Of a DNA stretch of 64,000 nt, positions 51,024 to 59,944 are shown in pieces. Source of the DNA: Bacillus sp. FSL H8-0547 (lineage in GTDB: Bacteria > Bacillota > Bacilli > Bacillales > Bacillaceae); NCBI GenBank assembly GCA_038002745.1, contig JBBODD010000002.1, positions 48,379 through 112,378 of the forward strand, written 5' to 3'. How positions within the stretch are numbered: the stretch's first letter is position 1; each line of letters begins with the position of its first letter. Below the pieces are notes generated by a model. The model did no database searches, was not told the origin of the DNA, and saw only the letters and a program-made list of their open reading frames with translations. The translations under genes and the position numbers were made by a program.

Positions 51024-51806
51024 TTACAAGCTCTTTTTTGCCGTCTCACTTTTGGCGAGGAACTTCTGCACCAGGCGCATATGTTCTTCACCTGTCCAAA
51101 GCTTCGCACACTGGCGGATTTCTTTGTTCATACGGTCCCTGAGCCCTGTTGCCATCCACTTTTCAACCTGCATTTGCTTATAAGCTTTCAGCACAGGCGG
51201 AAAAGATACAAGCGACTCTTTTACATAGTGCAGCGCTTTGGATTCAAAATCGGAAGCTTCAAGAACTTCTGAAGCAAATCCCAGTTCTTTTGCTTTTACT
51301 GCCCCTATTTTTCTTCCGCTCATCAGCAGCGTCATGGCAGCATCATGCTGCATTTTTTCAAACAGCAGCGTGCCGCCTCCCCAGCCGGTCGTGATTGCCT
51401 GCCTGCCCTGAATAAAGCCGAGTTCGGCACTTTCACTGACCAGCCTGAAATCAGCAGCCGCAGCAATCTCCATTCCGCCCCCGACAGCTGTGCCGTTAAT
51501 AAGGGCAAAGACCGGCAGAGGAAAAACAGCGATCCGATAAAGAATATCACCCATTCGTGACAGCATTTCAAATGCTTCCCCCTCCGACTCAAGCGCATGA
51601 AAAACGGAAAGGTCTCCGCCTGAGCAAAAAGCCTTTGTCCCGCTGCCGGTTATCGTCAGTGCAAGAATTCTTTCATTATGCAGTGCGCCGGTAAGAATCT
51701 GGCTAAGTTCATTCATGACATCAAAATCTATGGCATTTCTCCGTTCAGGCCTGTTTATCGTAACCTGAAGGATGCCCCCGCTTTCGACTGTTGTTACTTT
51801 CCCCAT
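51024..51806 (-). CDS. Enoyl-CoA hydratase/isomerase family protein
   Basis: Crotonase-superfamily protein of 260 residues. The oxyanion-hole segments are visible: GTKAFCSGGDLSVFH and NGTAVGGGMEIAAAADFRL. The glutamates of typical hydratases are only partly recognisable, so hydratase, isomerase or hydrolase activity is open. The ATG at 51804-51806 is used because AAGGGG is six bases upstream, while the ATG two codons earlier abuts it. It is not in this position in B. subtilis; the nearby acyl-CoA carboxylase suggests a shared acyl-CoA pathway, which is inference. Confidence 0.88.
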   Translation of the reverse strand: MGKVTTVESGGILQVTINRPERRNAIDFDVMNELSQILTGALHNERILALTITGSGTKAFCSGGDLSVFHALESEGEAFEMLSRMGDILYRIAVFPLPVFALINGTAVGGGMEIAAAADFRLVSESAELGFIQGRQAITTGWGGGTLLFEKMQHDAAMTLLMSGRKIGAVKAKELGFASEVLEASDFESKALHYVKESLVSFPPVLKAYKQMQVEKWMATGLRDRMNKEIRQCAKLWTGEEHMRLVQKFLAKSETAKKSL

Positions 51807-51883
51807 ATGCATCCCCTTCTTGCCGTTTTTATCTCCACTCTTATTTTATAGGAGGGCGGGGACTCAAACCAGCAAAAACACAA

Positions 51884-51917
51884 AAAACGCAAGAATCCAT
51901 TAGGATCCTTGCGTTTT
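51884..51917 (-). terminator. Intrinsic terminator of ylbN-rpmF
   Basis: Stem AAAACGCAAGGATCC / GGATTCTTGCGTTTT-type arms, with A and T runs on both sides, shortly after rpmF. Confidence 0.9.
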
Positions 51918-51928
51918 TAATGAAGCTG

Positions 51929-52102
51929 TTATTTGCTTACAACTTCTTTTCCTTTGTATGTTCCACATTCTTTACATACGCGGTGAGCTAATTTCACTTC
52001 ACCACAGTTTGGGCATGCTACCATACCAGGCACTTGCAATTTGAAGTGTGTACGACGCAGTCTCTTTCTTGTTTTAGAAGTTCTTCTAAAAGGTACAGCC
52101 AT
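51929..52102 (-). CDS. rpmF: Ribosomal protein L32 (zinc-binding form)
   Basis: Large-subunit protein of 57 residues. Zinc ribbon cysteines are intact (Cys30, Cys33, Cys43, Cys46 in CPNCG and CKECG), so this is the C-plus form. The start at 52100-52102 ([14 protein letters not shown]) has AAGGAGGTG upstream. It follows ylbN, the widely conserved yceD-rpmF pair. Confidence 0.98.
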   Translation of the reverse strand: MAVPFRRTSKTRKRLRRTHFKLQVPGMVACPNCGEVKLAHRVCKECGTYKGKEVVSK

Positions 52103-52174
52103 TATTCCCACCTCCTTACAGAGTTTCGTTAAAACAGTGTGTAACAGCCTATATATAAGTGCTAAACAATAGCA

Positions 52175-52696
52175 TCAGCTGTCTTGATCATCGAAAAATT
52201 TCGATAACCCGGCAAGTCTTGGGTCAATCTTGTTTTTGTTCTCTTCTTCAGAGATCACTTTCCAATCTTTTCCCTCTTGCGGGGCAGCCTGATCGTTTTC
52301 TTCAACAGAATCGCTAAAAACCTGCATCGGCACTTCCAAAAGAATGTTTTCTTTAATAACAGGTATTAAGTCAACGATATCTTCCTGAACGTGATGGACA
52401 TCTTCTTCCATCTCGAAGTCTGCATTCGGTTTTAATAAAAACGTTTCAGTTGTATGAATTTCGAACGAAAATGGAACATCCACCAGCGTTCTTGCACAAG
52501 GGAGAATCAGCGTGCCGGCAAGCGTCAGATGAAAGACAGCTTTTGAAGAGCCAAGATCGGCTCTGCCTGTTACTGAGACCGGAGAAATATCGCGGACCTC
52601 AGAAAGAGCGCCTTTCATATCGGTTAACTGGATCGTTTCATCAATCTGCAGTCCCTTGTTTTGCAGTTTGTTCAATTCATTAATAGACCATTTCAT
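52175..52696 (-). CDS. ylbN: YlbN, YceD/DUF177 family protein
   Basis: Conserved DUF177 protein of 173 residues. The family is implicated in 23S rRNA accumulation in other organisms; here function is inferred only from the link to rpmF. The central segment GTLILPCARTLVDVPFSFE carries the single conserved Cys region, and the tail KIDPRLAGLSKFFDDQ is the usual C-terminal motif. Confidence 0.93.
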   Translation of the reverse strand: MKWSINELNKLQNKGLQIDETIQLTDMKGALSEVRDISPVSVTGRADLGSSKAVFHLTLAGTLILPCARTLVDVPFSFEIHTTETFLLKPNADFEMEEDVHHVQEDIVDLIPVIKENILLEVPMQVFSDSVEENDQAAPQEGKDWKVISEEENKNKIDPRLAGLSKFFDDQDS

Positions 52697-52724
52697 ATGG
52701 TATCACCTCAAGGCAACAAAGGTA

Positions 52725-52753
52725 ATTATAGCTTTCGCAATAATATTTGTCAA
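52725..52753 (-). promoter_or_regulatory. Consensus sigma-A promoter of ylbN-rpmF
   Basis: Minus strand -35 TTGACA (52748-52753) and -10 TATAAT (52725-52730) with a 17-base spacer: a perfect match. Confidence 0.95.
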
Positions 52754-52869
52754 TATTTTTTCTTTACAGTGTTTAGTATACATGAATAAGCATTTAAAGC
52801 AAAATATTCAGGGCAAAAAACATATTTTTTTATGTCAGCCGTCTGGAGAAATTTTATCACGCAGTTTTC

Positions 52870-53200
52870 ATTGTATGGTCAAACACAATCTTGTTTTGAC
52901 CGTTCAGCTCTGAGGTCTCTATCTGAAGGAGCAATTGAGGCTTTGTTTTGAACTTTCAGCTCTGATGCTTTCCTCTAAAGGGTCATAAGCCACCTTGTTT
53001 TACCCTTCAGCTCTGTTGCTTCTCTCTGAAGGGTCATATGCGGCTCTATTTTGACCCTTCAGCTCTGTTGCTTTCCTCTGAAGGGTCATAAGCGACTTTG
53101 TTTTAACCCTTCAGCTCTGTTGCTTCTCTCTGAAGGGTCATAAGCGACTTTGTTTTAACCCTTCAGCTCCAGTACTATTCACTAAACGGTCATAACCATC
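52870..53200. repeat. 52-bp tandem hairpin array between ylbN and ylbM
   Basis: The marker TTCAGCTC occurs at 52903, 52955, 53006, 53058, 53110 and 53162, a period of 52 bases with one 51-base step. Central units have inverted arms CTGAAGGGT / ACCCTTCAG (nine bases; eleven in the unit near 53030-53068) 37 bases end to end. Outer units are degenerate, and a further half unit follows to about 53200. It occupies most of the divergent ylbN-ylbM gap. It has no coding potential. Confidence 0.95.
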
Positions 53201-53331
53201 ATGTTTGCTAAAATAAGCTTCAAACCCATCTCTACGAAGCACCAAAACAGCTTTTACAAGAACAGAACTTGACTTCCTCCGCTTCAGGCGACATGATTTA
53301 TGTAAAACATTTGGTTTGGAGGCATGCCCAC

Positions 53332-54561
53332 TTGAAAGCGGTTGGATTGGTTGTGGAGTATAATCCGTTTCATAACGGACACCTTTATCATCTTGAGGCT
53401 TCGAAAACGGCTTCTGAGGCAGATGCAGTGATTGCCGTGATGAGCGGCAATTTTCTTCAGCGTGGCGAGCCTGCGCTTGTCTCAAAATGGGCGCGTACAA
53501 AAATGGCATTAAAGCAGGGTGCAGATCTTGTGATTGAACTCCCTTATGCCTACGCAACTCAAAAAGCTGAAACCTTTGCTGATGGGGCCATTTCCATTCT
53601 TGAAGCGCTCGGATGCAGCAGTGTATGCTTCGGCAGTGAAAACGGGGAGATCTCTCCTTTTCTTGAAACAGCCGAGCTGCTGAACAGCCATCATGCAGAG
53701 TATCAGCAGCTGGTTAAACAGTTTATGAAAGAGGGCATGAGCTATCCCAGTGCCCAGACCTCAGCATTTCTTGCCCTTGAAACGGATTCACGCCCGCTTG
53801 ATCTGTCTCTTCCGAATAATATTCTGGGGTTTCAGTATGTCCGTGCGATTCAAAAGCAGAAAGCATCCATACGTCCTCTTACGATTAAACGGACCGCCGC
53901 AGGCTATCATGATGAAGATTTTAACTCTTCTCCGATCGCAAGTGCTACAAGTATAAGAAAAGCGCTTTTTTCAGATGAACAGAAGGATATCAGCCGGTTT
54001 GTTCCATCGTCTACAAACGAGCTTCTGCGCGAGTATGAATCAGAGCACGGGGTTCTTCATCACTGGGAAGACTATTTTGACCTGCTGAAGTATACGGTCT
54101 GCACGATGAGCATGGAAGAAATGAGACAAATCTATGAAGTTGAGGAAGGCCTTGAAAACAGGGTCAAATCTGTGATGACGCAGGCGGAATCTTTTAAAGA
54201 TTTTATGGAACAGCTTAAAACGAAACGATATACGTGGACAAGACTTCAGCGGATGTGCCTTCATCTTTTAACACGGACAACGAAAGATCAAATGCAGCAG
54301 GCAGGCGGACGCGCCCCCTATTTAAGGCTGCTCGGAATGTCGGACGCAGGCAGGTCCTACTTGAACAGTGTGAAAAAAAACCTGGAGACACCGCTCGTTT
54401 CTGTTCTCTCATCATTCAGCCACCCGCTGCTTGATCTTGACATCAAAGCTTCTGCCGTTCATGCGATGATCCTGCCTGAACCGCTGAGGTCCCAGTGTAT
54501 AAAACGGGAATATTCCACTAGGCCAATTCAGTATGACAGGGAGAAAGGCTGTTTTTTGTAG
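53332..54561 (+). CDS. tmcAL: tRNA(Met) cytidine acetate ligase TmcAL
   Basis: Makes N4-acetylcytidine at the wobble base of elongator tRNA-Met from acetate and ATP; formerly YlbM. The nucleotidylyl-transferase HxGH motif is YNPFHNGHLYH (His14, His17), followed by VMSGNFLQRGEPALVSKWAR and the later SATSIRKAL segment. I place the start at a TTG (53332-53334): GGAGG is nine bases upstream and the protein then starts (M)KAVGLVVEYNPF as in B. subtilis. The 21-codon extension is unsupported. Product is 409 residues. Confidence 0.95.
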   Translation: MKAVGLVVEYNPFHNGHLYHLEASKTASEADAVIAVMSGNFLQRGEPALVSKWARTKMALKQGADLVIELPYAYATQKAETFADGAISILEALGCSSVCFGSENGEISPFLETAELLNSHHAEYQQLVKQFMKEGMSYPSAQTSAFLALETDSRPLDLSLPNNILGFQYVRAIQKQKASIRPLTIKRTAAGYHDEDFNSSPIASATSIRKALFSDEQKDISRFVPSSTNELLREYESEHGVLHHWEDYFDLLKYTVCTMSMEEMRQIYEVEEGLENRVKSVMTQAESFKDFMEQLKTKRYTWTRLQRMCLHLLTRTTKDQMQQAGGRAPYLRLLGMSDAGRSYLNSVKKNLETPLVSVLSSFSHPLLDLDIKASAVHAMILPEPLRSQCIKREYSTRPIQYDREKGCFL

Positions 54562-54590
54562 AACTTAGTGCAGTTGAGGCTTATCTACAT

Positions 54591-54624
54591 AAAAACCACG
54601 CAGAAATGCTGCGTGGTTTTTTTT
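54591..54624. terminator. Bidirectional terminator between tmcAL and ylbL
   Basis: AAAACCACGCAG / CTGCGTGGTTTT arms, followed by T on the plus strand and preceded by A. Confidence 0.92.
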
Positions 54625-54642
54625 CACGTGCTGACACCCGTT

Positions 54643-55665
54643 TTATTTCTCGTCCAGCTTTTCCAGATAAGCGATTGCGTCGTTAAAGGTGTCTATAGGA
54701 ACGATTTTCATTTCCGTGCCTATTTCTTTTGCCGTCTTGACCGCTTCCCTGTAATTTGATGTTTCAATGCCCTCTTGATTTGGTGCCAGGAAGATATCTG
54801 CACCCGATTTATCAGCAGCAACAATTTTTTGCGAGATTCCTCCGATTGGCCCCACCGTTCCTTTATCGTCAATCGTTCCGGTTCCTGCAATTTGATAGCC
54901 TTTTGTAAAATCCTCTTTTGTCAGCTGATTATAAATTTCAAGCGACATCATCAGTCCTGCCGAAGGCCCGCCAATATTGCTTGTATCAAGCGTAATGTCC
55001 GGATCCGTTTCAATTTCCCTGTCTGTTACAAGAGATATGCCTATTCCCACTTTTTTCGGATCGTTCGGGAAGGTATCGGCTACAATCTCTGTTTTTCCTT
55101 TTTTCCCATTGCGTTCGTATGTAATTGCGATTGTATCGCCCTTTTTCTTTTTGCCGACATATGCAATAAATTCTTCAGCTGTTTTAAATTCGCTGCCGTC
55201 AACTTCAAAAATTCTGTCGCCGTTTTTCAGCTTGCCTTCAGAAGGCATGTCTTTTACCACCTGCATGACGTAAATTCCCCTGAACAGATAATCTACTTTT
55301 TTGCCGGCTTTTTCATAAGCCAGAGCAACTGCTGATTCCTGTGATGATTCCATCATATGAAGCTGCCGGTTCAGGTACTCATCATCTGATTCACCTTCCT
55401 GGACAACGTCCTCAAGAGGAAGGATTTCGTGATACGGGAACACAGAAGCTATGGCATAAGAGAAGAGGTTGGCTCTCCCAAAACCTACGGTTGTAAGGGA
55501 AAAGCTGCCTTCCTCCTCATAGCCCCCCTCCACTTCAATAATCGGCTCAAGCTCCGTAGCCATTCCGGGCTTCGTTATATAAAAAGGAAGCTTTATAAAA
55601 TTCAGCACCGCTGCCAGAATGATCCCTATAAGGATCGCTCTTACCAGTTTAGTATTCTTCTTCAT
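54643..55665 (-). CDS. ylbL: YlbL, membrane-anchored PDZ and Lon-like serine protease
   Basis: Membrane protease of 340 residues; in B. subtilis YlbL degrades the division inhibitor YneA after DNA damage. One N-terminal helix (9-28) is followed by a PDZ domain (about 125-200). The S16 Lon-like domain has catalytic Ser235 (GGPSAGLMMSLEI) and Lys280 (GGISQKIVAAD). Its start overlaps the ylbK end by 17 bases. Confidence 0.94.
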   Translation of the reverse strand: MKKNTKLVRAILIGIILAAVLNFIKLPFYITKPGMATELEPIIEVEGGYEEEGSFSLTTVGFGRANLFSYAIASVFPYHEILPLEDVVQEGESDDEYLNRQLHMMESSQESAVALAYEKAGKKVDYLFRGIYVMQVVKDMPSEGKLKNGDRIFEVDGSEFKTAEEFIAYVGKKKKGDTIAITYERNGKKGKTEIVADTFPNDPKKVGIGISLVTDREIETDPDITLDTSNIGGPSAGLMMSLEIYNQLTKEDFTKGYQIAGTGTIDDKGTVGPIGGISQKIVAADKSGADIFLAPNQEGIETSNYREAVKTAKEIGTEMKIVPIDTFNDAIAYLEKLDEK

Positions 55666-56455
55666 CCTGCTGAGACCCCTTCCAGCTCTCTATAAGCAAT
55701 TTTATTTCCTCTACATGCTTTTTTGCTTCGTTTTCACCAATTTCAATGATTTCTTTAATGTTTTTAAATGCTTTGGAACTGTACTGCTCGACATGCGGAC
55801 GAATCATAATGTCAGAAGCAATTTTCCGGTGATGAACAAGTTCATCCTGCATAATATCAAGGCTTTGCAGAATAACATCAAAGATGGATGTAATTTCTTC
55901 TGTCTTTTTCACGCGGGAAACGTCCACAGCAATGACGAGATCAGCCCCCATTTCCTTGACAACCGATACAGGAATGCGATCAATCACTCCGCCGTCGATG
56001 AGCAGTTTGCCGTCAATTTTTTCAGGAACAAATATGCCTGGAATCGCAATGCTTGCCCTCACTGCATCTGCCACAGGCCCTTTGGTAAAAATGACTTTTT
56101 TTCCTTCGTACAAATCCGTTGCCACGATAGACAGCGGTATTTCGAGATCTTCGATATTCATCCCTCTTGTAAAAACGCGGATAAATTCCTTGACGCGGTT
56201 TCCGGCAATGAACCCCATTTTCGGCACAGTAAAGTCAAGATAGTATTTCCGTTTGAACATCACTGCAAGTTTATATAAATGCTCAAATCCGAGCCCCGTT
56301 GCATAAAAACTGCCGACAAGCGCGCCCATGCTGCTTCCGGCAATCATATTGACAGGTATTCCTTCATCGTTTAATACTTTCAGTACTCCGAGATGTGCAA
56401 ACCCCCGCGCTCCCCCGGATCCGAGTGCAAGACCAATTTTAGGTTCTCTTTTCAA
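55649..56455 (-). CDS. ylbK: YlbK, patatin-like phospholipase family protein
   Basis: Patatin/RssA-type predicted hydrolase. The glycine-rich oxyanion loop ALGSGGARGFAHLG, the GxSxG nucleophile Ser42 (AGSSMGALVG) and the catalytic Asp154 (LLIDGGVIDR) are all present. I favour a TTG start at 56453-56455: AGAGGAGGG lies seven bases upstream and the protein then begins (M)KREPKIGLALG. An ATG eleven codons earlier has no ribosome site. Product is 268 residues. Substrate unknown. Confidence 0.9.
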   Translation of the reverse strand: MKREPKIGLALGSGGARGFAHLGVLKVLNDEGIPVNMIAGSSMGALVGSFYATGLGFEHLYKLAVMFKRKYYLDFTVPKMGFIAGNRVKEFIRVFTRGMNIEDLEIPLSIVATDLYEGKKVIFTKGPVADAVRASIAIPGIFVPEKIDGKLLIDGGVIDRIPVSVVKEMGADLVIAVDVSRVKKTEEITSIFDVILQSLDIMQDELVHHRKIASDIMIRPHVEQYSSKAFKNIKEIIEIGENEAKKHVEEIKLLIESWKGSQQDEEEY

Positions 56456-56525
56456 AGAGATACCCTCCTCTGATGTCAATTCGTTCATTAGTCAATTCTA
56501 TGGTCTAAAACGGTCCCCTATTCTC

Positions 56526-56554
56526 GTATATTGAAGTATCAAAGAGTGTACAAC
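56526..56554 (+). promoter_or_regulatory. Candidate sigma-E promoter of ylbJ
   Basis: GTATATT (56526-56532), 14 bases, then TGTACAAC (56547-56554) resembles the sigma-E -35 ATATT and -10 CATACAnT elements. YlbJ is a known sigma-E gene in B. subtilis. Confidence 0.5.
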
Positions 56555-56626
56555 CCTGCAGGTAGTCTGATTTTATTTTATCACTTCCTGCTTTCAAAAG
56601 TATAGAAAGAAGCAAGAGGGGGACGC

Positions 56627-57844
56627 ATGTTGAATTCATCTAAAATGAAGACACTCGTGCTTGGATGCTCGCTTTTCATCCTTGCATTTGCCATGATCAT
56701 AAGCCCAAAGGTTTCCTTTACTGCTTCTAAAACAGGGCTAGAATTATGGTGGGGAGTTGTTTTTCCGTCTCTTCTTCCCTTTTTCATTCTCTCCCAGCTA
56801 TTGACCGGCTTCGGGGTTGTCGCCTTTATCGGCGTACTTCTTGAACCAGTTATGCGGCCGCTGTTCAGAGTGCCCGGCATTGGCGGGTTTGTCTGGGCGA
56901 TGGGTTGGGCTTCAGGGTCTCCCGCAGGCGCTAAACTGACTGCAGAGATGAGGAAAAAACAGCAGCTTACTGCAGGAGAAGCCGAGCGGCTCGTTTCCTT
57001 TACAAACTCATCAAATCCCCTGTTCATATTCGGTGCTGTAGCGATCGGTTTTTTCAACAATCAGGCACTTGGTCTCCTGCTTGCAGCTGCCCACTACTCC
57101 GGAAATCTTGCAGTAGGTCTTACGATGAGGTTTCACGGCAGGGACAGCGAATCTGAAAACCAGGACAAATCAAGAAAGATCCCGTCCATTAAAGAAGCTT
57201 TTGAAGAAATGCACAGAACTCGGATGGAAGATCAGCGCCCGATCGGCAAAATGCTTGGCGACGCGGTTCTTTCATCCATCCAGACGCTTTTAATGGTAGG
57301 CGGCTTTATTATCTTATTTTCCGTCATAAACAAACTATTATCCCTTTTATCTCTGACAGATGCAGCTGCTGCAGGATTCAGCCTTATTCTCGCTTCTGTT
57401 CATTTATCGGCTTCTCTTGGTCTTCCCCTCGTATCAGGTTTATTTGAGATGACTCTTGGCAGTCAGCTTGTGAGCACGGTTGACACAGACTTGCTTCAAA
57501 AGGCAATTGCCGTCAGCTTTATGCTTGGCTTCAGCGGATTATCCATCCAGGCACAGGTGGCAAGTATCCTTGCTGATACGGATATCCGTTTTCAGCCGTT
57601 TTTTGCTGCAAGGATCCTGCAGGGCGTTTATGCGGCATTTTTTGCATGGCTCTTCTGGAAACCGCTGTATTTGGGAGTTTCAGGTTCAGAGGTGTCCGTC
57701 ATCCCGGTATTTTTAAGAGAAGATGCGCCGGTTGTGCTTGGTTCCGTCTGGTCCGTGCTTATGGAAACAGGTCCGGTCATTACGCTTTTCTCTCTATCTG
57801 TCTATATCATCATCTACGCTAAAAGAATGCTTCAGAGAAATTGA
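56627..57844 (+). CDS. ylbJ: Sporulation integral membrane protein YlbJ
   Basis: Polytopic membrane protein of 405 residues required for heat-resistant spores in B. subtilis. It has about nine hydrophobic segments and nucleoside-recognition (Gate-type) segments such as WWGVVFPSLLPFFILSQLL. Transport substrate is unknown. AAGAGGGGG precedes the ATG. It is transcribed against ylbK and coaD. Confidence 0.94.
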   Translation: MLNSSKMKTLVLGCSLFILAFAMIISPKVSFTASKTGLELWWGVVFPSLLPFFILSQLLTGFGVVAFIGVLLEPVMRPLFRVPGIGGFVWAMGWASGSPAGAKLTAEMRKKQQLTAGEAERLVSFTNSSNPLFIFGAVAIGFFNNQALGLLLAAAHYSGNLAVGLTMRFHGRDSESENQDKSRKIPSIKEAFEEMHRTRMEDQRPIGKMLGDAVLSSIQTLLMVGGFIILFSVINKLLSLLSLTDAAAAGFSLILASVHLSASLGLPLVSGLFEMTLGSQLVSTVDTDLLQKAIAVSFMLGFSGLSIQAQVASILADTDIRFQPFFAARILQGVYAAFFAWLFWKPLYLGVSGSEVSVIPVFLREDAPVVLGSVWSVLMETGPVITLFSLSVYIIIYAKRMLQRN

Positions 57845-57857
57845 AGGATCTGCAGAA

Positions 57858-57976
57858 CAAAAGCGCAAGCGCCAAGGCCCGCTCCGATAGGCAGATAAGA
57901 ATCCGGCGGAAAAGTCCGGTTCCCGCCTTTTTTGACGGATTTGTTCTGACAGAGGATTTAGGCGCTTCCGCTTGCC
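57858..57976. repeat. Structured palindromic intergenic element after ylbJ
   Basis: The two ends, AAAGCGCAAGCGCC and GGCGCTTCCGCTT, are complementary over 13 bases with one mismatch about 118 bases apart. Between them is a second GC-rich hairpin. The ends resemble an intergenic repeat I recall from other Bacillus genomes, but I cannot confirm copy number from one window. Confidence 0.7.
57905..57933 (+). terminator. Terminator of ylbJ inside the palindromic element
   Basis: Stem GGCGG / CCGCC followed by six T on the plus strand, about 60 bases after the ylbJ stop. Confidence 0.65.
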
Positions 57977-58033
57977 GATGATAACTTTGTTATGTTTTCC
58001 ACAACCTTTACACTTTCTAATTTCCTTTACAAC

Positions 58034-58065
58034 AAAAAAAGAGGCCTCAATTCATGAGACCTCTT
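58034..58065 (-). terminator. Intrinsic terminator of rsmD-coaD
   Basis: Minus strand stem AAGAGGTCTCA / TGAGGCCTCTT with one wobble pair, followed by seven T, just after coaD. Confidence 0.92.
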
Positions 58066-58069
58066 GATT

Positions 58070-59123
<1,054 letters not shown>

Positions 59124-59205
59124 CTTTTTCACCACTGTCATTTTATGTCTTTACTGCATGAAAACAGCCTGTTTTATCGTACCATAGAGAATGGGCAAAT
59201 GCATT

Positions 59206-59386
59206 AAAAAAACCCCGCAGGCATCCTGCGGGGTCCTTCTGAACCAAAAAAAGCACGCTTTTTTTGGGCAGAAGGCAAAGGGAGAGGAGAAACCGGAGGA
59301 AGAACTTATGGGGAAACGTAAGTCTTCTCCGCGGTTGGCAACAACATCTCGATCGATGTTGTTACTACCATTATCCACTAATCGTC
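59206..59386 (-). ncRNA. Candidate CU-rich small RNA between rsmD and the DUF gene
   Basis: The 380-base gap has the layout of an independent RNA gene on the minus strand. A promoter-like pair TTAAGA (59416-59421) and TATAGT (59392-59397) has an 18-base spacer. Hairpin arms AACAACATC / GATGTTGTT lie at 59340-59363 and an imperfect hairpin at 59295-59330. A CU-rich stretch containing TCTCCTCTCCC follows, then an AAAAAAAGC / GCTTTTTTT hairpin. A strong terminator CCCCGCAGG / CCTGCGGGG plus seven T ends at 59206. No credible reading frame fits. Identity unknown. Confidence 0.55.
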
Positions 59387-59503
59387 CGCGCACTATACAT
59401 CTCATCTGCGTTTTTTCTTAAGAAAATAAAAGCTTGACCTACCGGGCACCTCAAAAAAGTGATACATTATGGGAAGAAAGCACGAACAGGAGGAAAAACA
59501 CAC

Positions 59504-59884
59504 ATGATTCAGCGCTTTATTGAACTGGGAGCAGGATTTTCCGATCTTTATGAACTGATTGAAACAACTAAAGCAAATGCGCACCGCGTTTCAAGATTCT
59601 TGCTATTGGAGACAACTATTGAAGGACGGAGCATGTCTTCCTTTGCCGTTGTTATGGAACCAACTGATCCGGGCCAATTTCAGGCCATTTATTTATGCCT
59701 TGAAGGAATTCCTGCGGGAGAAACGAAGCGCCGCCAATTATTTCAGGAACTCTCCGAATCTCTCGCAAAACCGATGATTGAACTTAATGTGAAATCTTCT
59801 GGTGAGTTTGCTGAAAAAGATTTATATTATCAGTATCTGACAGGCATTCTCAGAATGAACAGATACCTTCCTGCCTGGCAATAA
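59504..59884 (+). CDS. Conserved protein of unknown function (often mis-named methylthioribose kinase)
   Basis: Protein of 126 residues starting MIQRFIELGAGFSDLYELIE, with LGSxAEKxLYYQYL-like segment (FAEKDLYYQYLTGILRMNR) at the C-terminus. I recall homologues in Bacilli carrying the label methylthioribose kinase, but it is far too short for that enzyme and has no kinase motif. AGGAGG lies upstream of the ATG at 59504; an earlier ATG 15 codons back is unsupported. It is flanked by the candidate small RNA and by ylbG. Confidence 0.8.
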   Translation: MIQRFIELGAGFSDLYELIETTKANAHRVSRFLLLETTIEGRSMSSFAVVMEPTDPGQFQAIYLCLEGIPAGETKRRQLFQELSESLAKPMIELNVKSSGEFAEKDLYYQYLTGILRMNRYLPAWQ

Positions 59885-59910
59885 ACGCAGGACTTATCCC
59901 GTAAACAGAT

Positions 59911-59944
59911 AAAAAAAGCGCAGCCGTCAGGACTGCGCTTTCTC
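59911..59944. terminator. Bidirectional terminator between the DUF gene and ylbG
   Basis: AAAGCGCAG / CTGCGCTTT arms flanked by A and T tracts, between convergent genes. Confidence 0.9.

Noticed and set aside
52870..53557. Open frame on the minus strand through the second repeat array (53138-53557)
   Set aside because: It overlaps the start of tmcAL antisense, is built from repeat units and has no ribosome site or family resemblance.
59151..59421. Open frames on both strands in the rsmD upstream gap
   Set aside because: Both run through the strong terminator and hairpins, lack good ribosome sites, and are better explained by the candidate RNA gene.
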